Shown: piece after piece, positions 7,598-14,254 of the stretch | Position numbering within the stretch: position 1 is the stretch's first letter | Layout: each line of letters starts with the position of its first letter | NCBI GenBank assembly: GCA_018334795.1 | Contig: JAGXLH010000031.1 | Location: forward strand, 1 to 15,096 | Origin: Thermoplasmatota archaeon | GTDB lineage: Archaea > Thermoplasmatota > E2 > DHVEG-1 | Direction of reading: 5' to 3' | DNA length: 15,096 nt | Program-made: the position numbers and the translations under genes | The notes under the pieces: generated by a model | What the model was told of the DNA's origin: nothing | Databases searched by the model: none | What the model saw: only the letters and a program-made list of their open reading frames with translations

Positions 7598-8242
7598 TTA
7601 TTCCTCTTCTGATTCCATTAATGCTTTGATTCGTTTCCGTCTGAAGAAATCTTCCCGTTCACGTTCTTCAAGTTGCATTTCAATATATTTTTGTGTTGCT
7701 TTTAGTTTTGGAATTAAATTATTCTCAAGGACATTTACTCGTCGTTTCGTTTTTTCAATTTCCACAGCTAGACTTTTAATGCCACCTTCTAAATCCGCTA
7801 ATTTCAATAAATGTTGCATCACTGTTCTAAAATATTGCTGACTATCGTCAAGTTTCGCACAACTCTCACTCATACCATAAGATGGTTCTTTTGGAATAGT
7901 AAAGGATTGATCATCCATTTTTGGAATTTTAACACCCATGATATTATCCTCAGTGAATTCAAGTTCTCCTGCATGAGGTGAAAGTCGGGCGATACGATCA
8001 ACTTGATCTTCACCCATGATCATTTGTGCTTGAATCAAGGATTGAAAAGCATCTTTGAATAATTCATCTAGGTCGTTAACAAGATCATTTCGTTTATCAA
8101 TAACTGAAAAAAAACGTTCTACGAGTGAATCTCGTTTTTGTTCAAGGAGATTATGTCCTTTTTCAGCAAGAGATAGTTTTTTTCGGATGGATAACAATTC
8201 CATCCGGGTGGGTTTTACCCCTTCAAGAAGTTGTTCCGTCAT
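7598..8242 (-). CDS. atpD: A-type ATP synthase subunit D (central stalk)
   Basis: Subunit D is the coiled-coil rotor shaft inside the A3B3 head; with F and C it links ATP turnover to rotation of the K ring. The 214-residue length is normal. The N-terminus carries the family signature PTRMELLSIRKKLSLAEKG (11-29), followed by HNLLEQKRD. Two long heptad-rich helices at the N- and C-terminal ends (about 10-75 and 135-200) would form the antiparallel coiled coil. The tail is strongly charged (RERED, ESEEE). The ATG lies 2 nt after the atpB stop, with an AAGGATG site in the end of atpB, so translation is probably coupled. Confidence 0.95.
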   Translation of the reverse strand: MTEQLLEGVKPTRMELLSIRKKLSLAEKGHNLLEQKRDSLVERFFSVIDKRNDLVNDLDELFKDAFQSLIQAQMIMGEDQVDRIARLSPHAGELEFTEDNIMGVKIPKMDDQSFTIPKEPSYGMSESCAKLDDSQQYFRTVMQHLLKLADLEGGIKSLAVEIEKTKRRVNVLENNLIPKLKATQKYIEMQLEEREREDFFRRKRIKALMESEEE

Positions 8243-8244
8243 TC

Positions 8245-9732
8245 TTATTCATCCTTAGACTCATCTTCTTTTTTGTTTTCTTTTTTAGAAGATCGATTTT
8301 TCATTTCCGATGATCCCATTTCTTTATTATCAATAGATTTTTTTTCTTTCTTTTTATCTGGATGATATTTTTCAATATATTTCTTATCAATCTTTTTCAG
8401 TTCAGATCGTGGAAGCGTTGCAAACAGATTCCAACCAATAGTCAGTGTTTCAATGATACTTCGATCTTCATGATCATCTTGTTTCACGAATTGTTCTTCG
8501 AATAAATCAGCAAATTGCAAAAACTTTCGATCCCGCTCAGATAATGCATCTTCTCCAACAATAGAAACTAAATCCCGTAAATCATTTCCTTCAGCGTATG
8601 CGGCATATAGTTGATTAGCTACACCTGAGTGATCCTCACGAGTTCGACCTTTTCCAATTCCTTGATCCATCAACCGAGATAAACAAGGTAATACAGAAAT
8701 CGGGGGATATACATCTTTTTTATGAAGCCCTCGTTCCAACACGATTTGACCTTCAGTGATATACCCCGTTAAATCAGGAATTGGATGAGTGATATCATCA
8801 TCTGGCATAGTAAGTAATGGAATTTGAGTGATTGAACCTTTCCGTCCTTTAATTCGTCCAGCTCGTTCATAAATCATAGCTAAATCAGTGTACATATACC
8901 CGGGATATCCACGTCGACCCGGAACCTCTTCACGAGCCGCAGCGATTTCTCGAAGTGCTTCAGCGTAATTAGTCATATCTGTTAGAATCACAAGAACTTG
9001 CATGCCCTGATCAAATGCTAAATATTCCGCGGCGGTAAGTGCCATTCGTGGCAAAATAATTCGTTCAATGGTTGGATCATCAGCAAGATTAAGAAACATA
9101 GTCGTTCGTTCTAAAGCTCCTGTTTCTTCAAAATCACGAATGAACAAATTTGCTTCCTCAGCTGTAATACCCATCGCACAAAACACAACGGCAAACTTTT
9201 CTTCTTTCCCAAGTACCTTTGCTTGCCGAGCGATTTGACTTGCGAGTTGATTATGTGGAAGACCAGATCCTGAAAAAATCGGAAGTTTTTGTCCTCGAAC
9301 AAGTGTGTTTAATCCATCAATCGTTGAAATCCCTGTTTGAATGAACTCACGAGGATACTCACGTGAGTACGGATTAATCGGATCACCATTAATATCCCGT
9401 CGATCCTCAGGAATAATAGATGGTGCATCATCAATCGGATTACCAGTTCCATCAAAAACCCTGCCAAGCATTTCAGGACTTACCCCTAGTTTCATGGTTT
9501 CTCCAATAAATCGAGCAGAGGTTAATTTCGTATCTAATCCCTTAGTTCCTTCAAACACTTGCACGATTACTTTATCAAGATACGCTTCAAGGACTTGCCC
9601 AGTTCGTTCTTCACCATCCGCAGTTTTTATCCGAACCACTTCGTTATAAGCAACATCTTCGATATTTTCCACAACCATTAAGGGACCTGCGACTTCAGTG
9701 ACCGTGGTATACTCCTTGTTTTTATTGCTCAT
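8245..9732 (-). CDS. atpB: A-type ATP synthase subunit B (non-catalytic head subunit)
   Basis: Subunit B alternates with A in the A3B3 hexamer and supplies regulatory or structural contacts rather than catalysis. At 495 residues it is about 30 longer than usual. The P-loop position reads GSGLPHN (155-161), lacking the Walker A Lys, as expected for B. Other family blocks are ILTDMTNYAEALREIAAAREEVPGRRGYPGY (in pieces across 249-279), DLAMIYERAGR (283-293) and LSRLMDQGIGKGRTREDH (351-368), which holds the Arg353 expected to reach into the catalytic site. The extra length is a Lys/Glu/Ser-rich tail (about 460-495) of low complexity and no known function. A strong Shine-Dalgarno site lies in the last codons of atpA, 8 nt before the ATG. 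Confidence 0.97.
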   Translation of the reverse strand: MSNKNKEYTTVTEVAGPLMVVENIEDVAYNEVVRIKTADGEERTGQVLEAYLDKVIVQVFEGTKGLDTKLTSARFIGETMKLGVSPEMLGRVFDGTGNPIDDAPSIIPEDRRDINGDPINPYSREYPREFIQTGISTIDGLNTLVRGQKLPIFSGSGLPHNQLASQIARQAKVLGKEEKFAVVFCAMGITAEEANLFIRDFEETGALERTTMFLNLADDPTIERIILPRMALTAAEYLAFDQGMQVLVILTDMTNYAEALREIAAAREEVPGRRGYPGYMYTDLAMIYERAGRIKGRKGSITQIPLLTMPDDDITHPIPDLTGYITEGQIVLERGLHKKDVYPPISVLPCLSRLMDQGIGKGRTREDHSGVANQLYAAYAEGNDLRDLVSIVGEDALSERDRKFLQFADLFEEQFVKQDDHEDRSIIETLTIGWNLFATLPRSELKKIDKKYIEKYHPDKKKEKKSIDNKEMGSSEMKNRSSKKENKKEDESKDE

Positions 9733-9734
9733 CC

Positions 9735-11513
9735 TTAGTTCACCTCCTTTACTAAGGTTTCAATTTCCGTATCCAGTTGTCTTTCAATTTTTTTGAATTG
9801 TTGTTCAAACTCTTCATTAGAAACCGTTGCCATCCGAGCAATTTGCTCTCGTGATTTCATTTTAATAATATCATCAATGTGTACATGGTGGTCTACTGCG
9901 TCTAAAATCTTCTCCGCATACACATTCATAATCCGAAGCATCTCATACTGTTTTTTACCTGGACAATACGTATCAACTTCATGAAATGCGTTTTGTTGTA
10001 AAAAATCCTCTCGGATCATCCGAGCACTTTCAAGGGTTGCTCTTTCTTTTGGTGGAAGCGCATCCGGTCCAACTAATTTTACGATTTCTTGAAGTTCAGA
10101 TTCCGTTTGTAAAAGTGTCATTGCTTTATTTCGAAGTTTTAACCATTGATCACCAATTTCCTTATTCCACCAAGTACTGATTTCATCAAGATACAATGAA
10201 TATGATTTCAACCAGTTTATACTTGGAAAATGACGGCGATCAGCTAAATCCGCATCAAGTGCCCAGAACACTTTCACAATTCGAAGTGTATTTTGTGCTA
10301 CTGGTTCTGAAAAATCTCCACCTGGCGGAGACACTGCCCCCATAACAGATACACTCCCTTCTTTTTCTTTAGATCCAATCAGTTTCATTCGACCTGCTCG
10401 TTCATAGAATTCAGCAAGTCGGCTGGCTAAATACGCAGGATATCCCTCTTCACCAGGCATTTCTTCAAGCCTGCCAGATATTTCTCTCATTGCTTCAGCA
10501 AGTCTACTGGTACTATCCGCCATTAACGCCACATCATACCCCATGTCTCGATAATATTCAGCTATTGTAATTCCCGTATATACACTCGCATCTCGAGCAG
10601 CAACGGGCATATTAGACGTATTAGCGATAAGCACGGTTCGATTCATCAATGGTTCTCCAGACTTTGGATCCTCAAGTTCTGGGAATTCACGAAGGACATC
10701 GGTCATTTCATTCCCACGTTCACCACAACCAACATAAACCACAACTTGTGCATCACTCCACTTTGCTAGTTGATGCAGAGAAATTGTTTTGCCCGTCCCA
10801 AAACCACCTGGAATCGCTGCAGTTCCTCCTTTAGCAATAGGGAAAAAGGTATCAAATACTCGTTGCCCTGTGATTAATGGAATATTAGGATCATTTTTCT
10901 TTTTGATGGGACGAGGTGTTCTTACTGGCCAGTATTGTTGCATGCGAACAGGAACAGTTCCATGATCGGTTTCTACTTCAGCAATAATCTCTTTTACAGT
11001 GTATTCTCCCTCATCCTTGATGGTTTTAAGAGTTCCAGAAACTTTCGGTGGTATCATGATTTTATGGGTAACGATACTAGTTTCCTCTACGGTTCCAATG
11101 ATATCTCCGCCAGTTACCTGTTCTCCATTTTTGATGGTTGGTGTGAACTTCCATTTTTTTTCTTGATCTAGTGCATTTGCCTCCACTCCTCGGCGGATGA
11201 AATCTCCTGTTTGATTAAAAATAGTAGGAAGTGGTCGTTGAATCCCATCATAAATGTTAGTAAGAAGACCTGGACCAAGCGCAACAGATAGAGGATTATC
11301 AGTTGATTTCACGATTTCTCCGGGTTTTAATCCATTGGTGTCTTCATAGACTTGAATAGTAGCAACTTCTCTATTAAGTCGAATGATCTCTCCGATTAGG
11401 TTTTCTTTTCCAACCCGGACAACATCATACATTTTTGCCCCTTTCATGCCATCGGCTTCGATGACGGGTCCAGAAATACGAGTGATTCTACCCTGTTGGG
11501 TTTTTTTTGTCAT
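9735..11513 (-). CDS. atpA: A-type ATP synthase subunit A (catalytic head subunit)
   Basis: This is the catalytic ATP-binding subunit of the A1 head. From the ATG at 11513 it has 592 residues, the normal length. The N-terminal beta barrel (about 7-70) is followed by the 'non-homologous' bulge region (about 110-195) that distinguishes A from B. Walker A is GGFGTGKT (236-243), and the catalytic Glu is in GERGNE (264-269). The block SVSVMGAVSPPGGDFSEPV (387-405) is typical of the family. No intein interrupts the P-loop, unlike some Thermoplasma and Pyrococcus genes. The longer frame starting GTG at 11531 contains the Shine-Dalgarno GGAGGTT inside its first codons, so the ATG is the true start. 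It is separated from atpF by a 53-nt A-rich gap. Confidence 0.97.
   Translation of the reverse strand: MTKKTQQGRITRISGPVIEADGMKGAKMYDVVRVGKENLIGEIIRLNREVATIQVYEDTNGLKPGEIVKSTDNPLSVALGPGLLTNIYDGIQRPLPTIFNQTGDFIRRGVEANALDQEKKWKFTPTIKNGEQVTGGDIIGTVEETSIVTHKIMIPPKVSGTLKTIKDEGEYTVKEIIAEVETDHGTVPVRMQQYWPVRTPRPIKKKNDPNIPLITGQRVFDTFFPIAKGGTAAIPGGFGTGKTISLHQLAKWSDAQVVVYVGCGERGNEMTDVLREFPELEDPKSGEPLMNRTVLIANTSNMPVAARDASVYTGITIAEYYRDMGYDVALMADSTSRLAEAMREISGRLEEMPGEEGYPAYLASRLAEFYERAGRMKLIGSKEKEGSVSVMGAVSPPGGDFSEPVAQNTLRIVKVFWALDADLADRRHFPSINWLKSYSLYLDEISTWWNKEIGDQWLKLRNKAMTLLQTESELQEIVKLVGPDALPPKERATLESARMIREDFLQQNAFHEVDTYCPGKKQYEMLRIMNVYAEKILDAVDHHVHIDDIIKMKSREQIARMATVSNEEFEQQFKKIERQLDTEIETLVKEVN
9741..9748 (-). 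promoter_or_regulatory. Shine-Dalgarno site of atpB inside the end of atpA
   Basis: AGGAGGTG on the minus strand matches the anti-Shine-Dalgarno sequence almost fully and lies 8 nt before the atpB ATG. It overlaps the last sense codons of atpA and suggests strong, coupled translation of B. Confidence 0.75.
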
Positions 11514-11522
11514 TGTTTTTGT

Positions 11523-11529
11523 AACCTCC
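11523..11529 (-). promoter_or_regulatory. Shine-Dalgarno site that fixes the atpA start
   Basis: GGAGGTT on the minus strand lies 9 nt before the ATG at 11513. A GTG at 11531 in the same frame would precede this site and is therefore unlikely to be the start. Confidence 0.7.
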
Positions 11530-11566
11530 ACATTTTTTTGGATTGTTTTTTTAGTGTTCAGTTTTT

Positions 11567-11887
11567 TTATCTTTTAATTTCCATACCAACTGCTTTTTTG
11601 ATTAAATGTGAAATATAATCAACATGATCTGTTTTTCTTCCATGTTTATCAGGTATTTCTATAACGATAGGGATAATATTTCGTAAACGAAATTCTTTTA
11701 GTTCTTTGCCAATTTCTTCAGCGATTTCTTCAGTAATGATGATTAAACCTGTTGATCCAATATGATCTTCTATTTCATGCCATTGTTGTAATGCCGTTTT
11801 TTCTTTTGTTGGCACATACACAGTTTGAATACCTGCTAATCGAAGGCCTGAAGCGGTATCTTTATCACATAATGCGATAACATTCAT
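11567..11887 (-). CDS. atpF: A-type ATP synthase subunit F (central stalk)
   Basis: This 106-residue protein has the usual size and fold pattern of subunit F. The N-terminal strand MNVIALCDKDTASGLRLAG corresponds to the family's opening block, where the glycine-rich turn follows the F-L/A-L-AG pattern. LIIITEEIAEEI (49-60) and IPIVIEIPDKHG (72-83) follow, then a C-terminal helix that contacts the D shaft. It regulates and stabilises the rotor. Its ATG overlaps the atpC stop by 4 nt (ATGA), with a GGAGG site 8 nt ahead, so the two are translationally coupled. Confidence 0.95.
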   Translation of the reverse strand: MNVIALCDKDTASGLRLAGIQTVYVPTKEKTALQQWHEIEDHIGSTGLIIITEEIAEEIGKELKEFRLRNIIPIVIEIPDKHGRKTDHVDYISHLIKKAVGMEIKR

Positions 11888-13026
11888 GTTGTTTCCTCCG
11901 TGATCAACAATGGTGAAATAAGAGTTGATGGCATTTTTTCAGCAATGCCTTTAGCAATGATTTTTAGATTTCGTATTTCAATTTGTTTGTATTCTAAAAA
12001 TCGTAAGGATGGTCCCATCGTGGAATAATGTGCTGTGGAAATGTTTTTGACAAGATGTAACCAAAAAAGATCAATGGCATCAGTGTAGGGTTGCACAGAT
12101 CCTATTTTTGAGGTGTCCTGGTCTAATTTGTTTTTTAATGATGTATAATATTGTGTTCCTTCGAGTTTATTAATAAGATCAGCAGTGTTTTCAGCAGTGC
12201 AAAGATCTTTTTGTTTCCAAAATGCGAGTTCATATCCCTCATCAATAAGTAATTGTTCGCAGTGGTCTGCATCGTAAGATAAATGTTTTGCTCTGAGCAA
12301 GTGTTTTATGGTTCGTATATCAATCATTCGTTTGATGAAAACATCTTTTGCTTCAGTACATTTATAGGGTACTTTGGTGTTTTTTAGTTGAGTGATGAAT
12401 AATGTATCAACTGCAGCATCTAAAGCAAAGGAGGAAAATTTTTTTTCTTCTGCAGTGATTAATGAAGTAATATAATCTGGATATTGTAATTGGTTGAGTA
12501 CTGCTAATATTTCTTCTGAATCAGTTTTAGATAAGATTAACAAATGTTTTTTTATGGCTGAGGAAACTGCATGGTCTGAAAGATTTTCATCAATGTGATT
12601 TTCAGTGATGTGTTGTTTGAGTGCTGTTTTGAGTAAGTTTGCATCAATAAGTTCTAAATAGGTATCATAAAATGGTTGCATTTTTTTGGTACTATCCTGT
12701 TTCATCATGTGAATAGTGTTAACGAATTGGTGATCGAGTTCTGTTTGAATTCGAGAGGTTATGGTTTCAGAGATGTTGTAATCTTTTTGGGTGTTGAGTT
12801 GATCGATAAATTGTTGAAGATCGGATAAGTCAAGGTAACGTTGCAAATTGGTTTCCTTGACAAAAGGATTTCCGATTGATTCGAATTTTGCGTTGGGATA
12901 AGCAAATTTTGCAAAGGTTGCAAAGGGACGAATGATGATTGCTAACGCTCCCGCAATAATACCAATGATGAGTAGCCACATGTATGGGCTGTTTGGGTTA
13001 AAGAGAACGTCTAATATGATAATCAT
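11884..13026 (-). CDS. atpC: A-type ATP synthase subunit C with an added N-terminal membrane helix
   Basis: Subunit C (V0D/AC39 family) is the cone-shaped socket that sits on the K ring and receives the D/F shaft. The family region starts near FAYPNAKFESIGNPFV (41-56) and runs to the end as three repeats of helical bundles; residues such as YLDLSDLQQFIDQL (64-77) and PSLRFLEYKQIEIRNLK match family positions. Ahead of it lies a segment, residues 1-40, with a clear membrane helix (about 16-33) followed by basic residues R33, K40 and K47. This predicts a short N-terminus outside and the C domain in the cytoplasm. Classical archaeal C subunits are soluble. The ATG at 13026 has GAGGAG directly against it, which is unusually close. 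The alternative ATG at codon 16 has no site, and using it would still keep the helix. Confidence 0.93.
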   Translation of the reverse strand: MIIILDVLFNPNSPYMWLLIIGIIAGALAIIIRPFATFAKFAYPNAKFESIGNPFVKETNLQRYLDLSDLQQFIDQLNTQKDYNISETITSRIQTELDHQFVNTIHMMKQDSTKKMQPFYDTYLELIDANLLKTALKQHITENHIDENLSDHAVSSAIKKHLLILSKTDSEEILAVLNQLQYPDYITSLITAEEKKFSSFALDAAVDTLFITQLKNTKVPYKCTEAKDVFIKRMIDIRTIKHLLRAKHLSYDADHCEQLLIDEGYELAFWKQKDLCTAENTADLINKLEGTQYYTSLKNKLDQDTSKIGSVQPYTDAIDLFWLHLVKNISTAHYSTMGPSLRFLEYKQIEIRNLKIIAKGIAEKMPSTLISPLLITEETT

Positions 13027-13040
13027 CTCCTCTAATTAGG

Positions 13041-13601
13041 TTAGGGAAAGAGTAAGTTTCCTATTTTTACTCTGATATCTTGTTTTTCTCGTTTTAAGAT
13101 GCCTTCAAAGGTGTTATCAATAGTAATAGCTCCATTTTTTGAAGAAAGGATGATGCCCCCTGTTGCTTCGGTTTTACCAGTGATTGAAACTCCGATTTCT
13201 TTTGCAATGTGTTCATCAAGATCTCGAGAGATTTTGATGTTGCATTCGCCAGATATTTGTTTTTTTCCTTGAAGCATTAATTGTTTTACTGTGTTTTTGT
13301 AGGTGTTATCGTCTAAATTTCCGAGTTGATCGATTGCTTGTTGAAAACAGGTTTCAATGAGATTTTCTTTTGCATTCATTTCTTTTCTTTTTGCGTTTTG
13401 GTGGGCTTGTGAAATCATTATTTTTTTACGATTCTCAGCGTGTTGTTTTCCTTTGTCTATCATGTTTTGAGCGTGTTGTTTTGCTTTTTTTGTGGCATCT
13501 TGTTTTATAGTCTTGGCTTTTTGTTCCGCTTCTTTTTTAATGTCCTGGGCTTTTTTTTCTGCATCTGTTTTTATTTTGTTGATGATAGTTTCTGCAGTCA
13601 T
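13041..13601 (-). CDS. atpE: A-type ATP synthase subunit E (peripheral stalk)
   Basis: Subunit E pairs with H/G to form the peripheral stalks that hold the head against the membrane subunit I. The 186-residue length is typical. Residues 1 to about 85 are a long Lys/Ala/Glu/Gln-rich helix suited to the right-handed coiled coil with its partner. The globular C-terminal domain (about 95-186) shows the family block TEATGGIILSSKNGAITIDNTFE (143-165) and the closing RVKIGNLLF. The partner gene (atpH) is not in the window; in this operon order it would lie upstream of atpI, beyond the right edge. The Shine-Dalgarno site is weak (GGGTTTGATGA region). A 48-nt gap with an inverted repeat separates it from atpK. 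Confidence 0.93.
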   Translation of the reverse strand: MTAETIINKIKTDAEKKAQDIKKEAEQKAKTIKQDATKKAKQHAQNMIDKGKQHAENRKKIMISQAHQNAKRKEMNAKENLIETCFQQAIDQLGNLDDNTYKNTVKQLMLQGKKQISGECNIKISRDLDEHIAKEIGVSITGKTEATGGIILSSKNGAITIDNTFEGILKREKQDIRVKIGNLLFP

Positions 13602-13622
13602 GTGCTCATCAAACCCTTTTGA

Positions 13623-13643
13623 ATTGTTGGTTGTTTCAACAAT
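13623..13643 (-). repeat. Inverted repeat in the atpK-atpE gap
   Basis: On the minus strand ATTGTTG and CAACAAT form a perfect 7-bp stem around a 7-nt loop, starting 6 nt after the atpK stop. The stem is AT-rich and therefore weak, and no T-run follows, so it is not a bacterial-style terminator. It could protect the atpK 3' end or set its level relative to atpE. Confidence 0.45.
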
Positions 13644-13649
13644 ATCATT

Positions 13650-14231
13650 TTAGAGCAAGCCCAGTCCAGTCATTAAGAGAATGCCAACGAGTAATCCAAA
13701 GATAGCGATGGTTTCCGGCATGACGGTAAAAATTATTCCTCGGGCAGCAACATCCGGATTTCTTCCAACTGCACTAATAGATGAGGATGCTACCATTCCT
13801 TGGTTAATTGCTGAAATACCAGTTATTCCAACAGCAAGCCCAATCCAAACAGCACCCATACCCGCAAGTGATCCGATCATCACGGTTTCTCCACCACCTA
13901 ATAGTCCAGCTCCCATCATGAGAAGGATTGCGGTTAGTAATCCATAAACAGATTGGGTCATTGGAAGAACTTGTAACACGAGACATTTTCCGAAAAGATT
14001 TGGTTTTTCAGCAGTAACTGCGATAGCTGATGATCCAGCTAAAGCTAGTCCTATCGCTGAAGAAACACCGGCAATACTGATTGCAAGGGCACAACCAAGA
14101 ATGACCATTGTTTTGTTTTGATTGCTTTCAGCATCCGTTAATTCTTCATCTTGCGCTGATGCTAAACCTGCAGTGAACAGTAGCATTACAATAGCAAGAA
14201 GACCTATTGTTGCTATTTTTTTGTTTGTCAT
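13650..14231 (-). CDS. atpK: A-type ATP synthase subunit K (rotor ring, double hairpin, Na+-site type)
   Basis: K subunits form the membrane rotor ring that carries the coupling ion. This 193-residue protein has an N-terminal signal-peptide-like segment (1-27, ending ASA before Gln27/Asp28), then a duplicated hairpin of four spans (about 42-66, 83-112, 118-142, 165-191). In hairpin one the ion-site position is Gln93 in LPMTQ; in hairpin two it is Glu173 in MPET. Leu89, Thr92, Gln93, Gln144 and Glu173 match in order the five residues that coordinate Na+ in E. hirae NtpK (L61, T64, Q65, Q110, E139), and the Gln-to-Glu spacing of 29 is identical. This predicts one ion site per four helices and Na+ coupling. 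A GGAGG site lies 10 nt before the ATG. Confidence 0.96.
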   Translation of the reverse strand: MTNKKIATIGLLAIVMLLFTAGLASAQDEELTDAESNQNKTMVILGCALAISIAGVSSAIGLALAGSSAIAVTAEKPNLFGKCLVLQVLPMTQSVYGLLTAILLMMGAGLLGGGETVMIGSLAGMGAVWIGLAVGITGISAINQGMVASSSISAVGRNPDVAARGIIFTVMPETIAIFGLLVGILLMTGLGLL

Positions 14232-14254
14232 GATTTTTTTTCCTCCTTATTTTT

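Noticed and set aside
9341..9649. 102-codon plus-strand frame opposite atpB
   Set aside because: It is antisense to a strongly conserved gene and shows no recognisable protein features.
10780..10820. Possible intein at the atpA P-loop
   Set aside because: Some archaeal atpA genes have one here, but the frame passes straight through GGFGTGKT with normal length.
11514..11531. GTG start adding six residues to subunit A
   Set aside because: The GTG lies at the front of the GGAGGTT site that serves the ATG at 11513.
13681..13947. 88-codon plus-strand frame opposite atpK
   Set aside because: It is the mirror of the repetitive small-residue codons of the K hairpins, without start signals.
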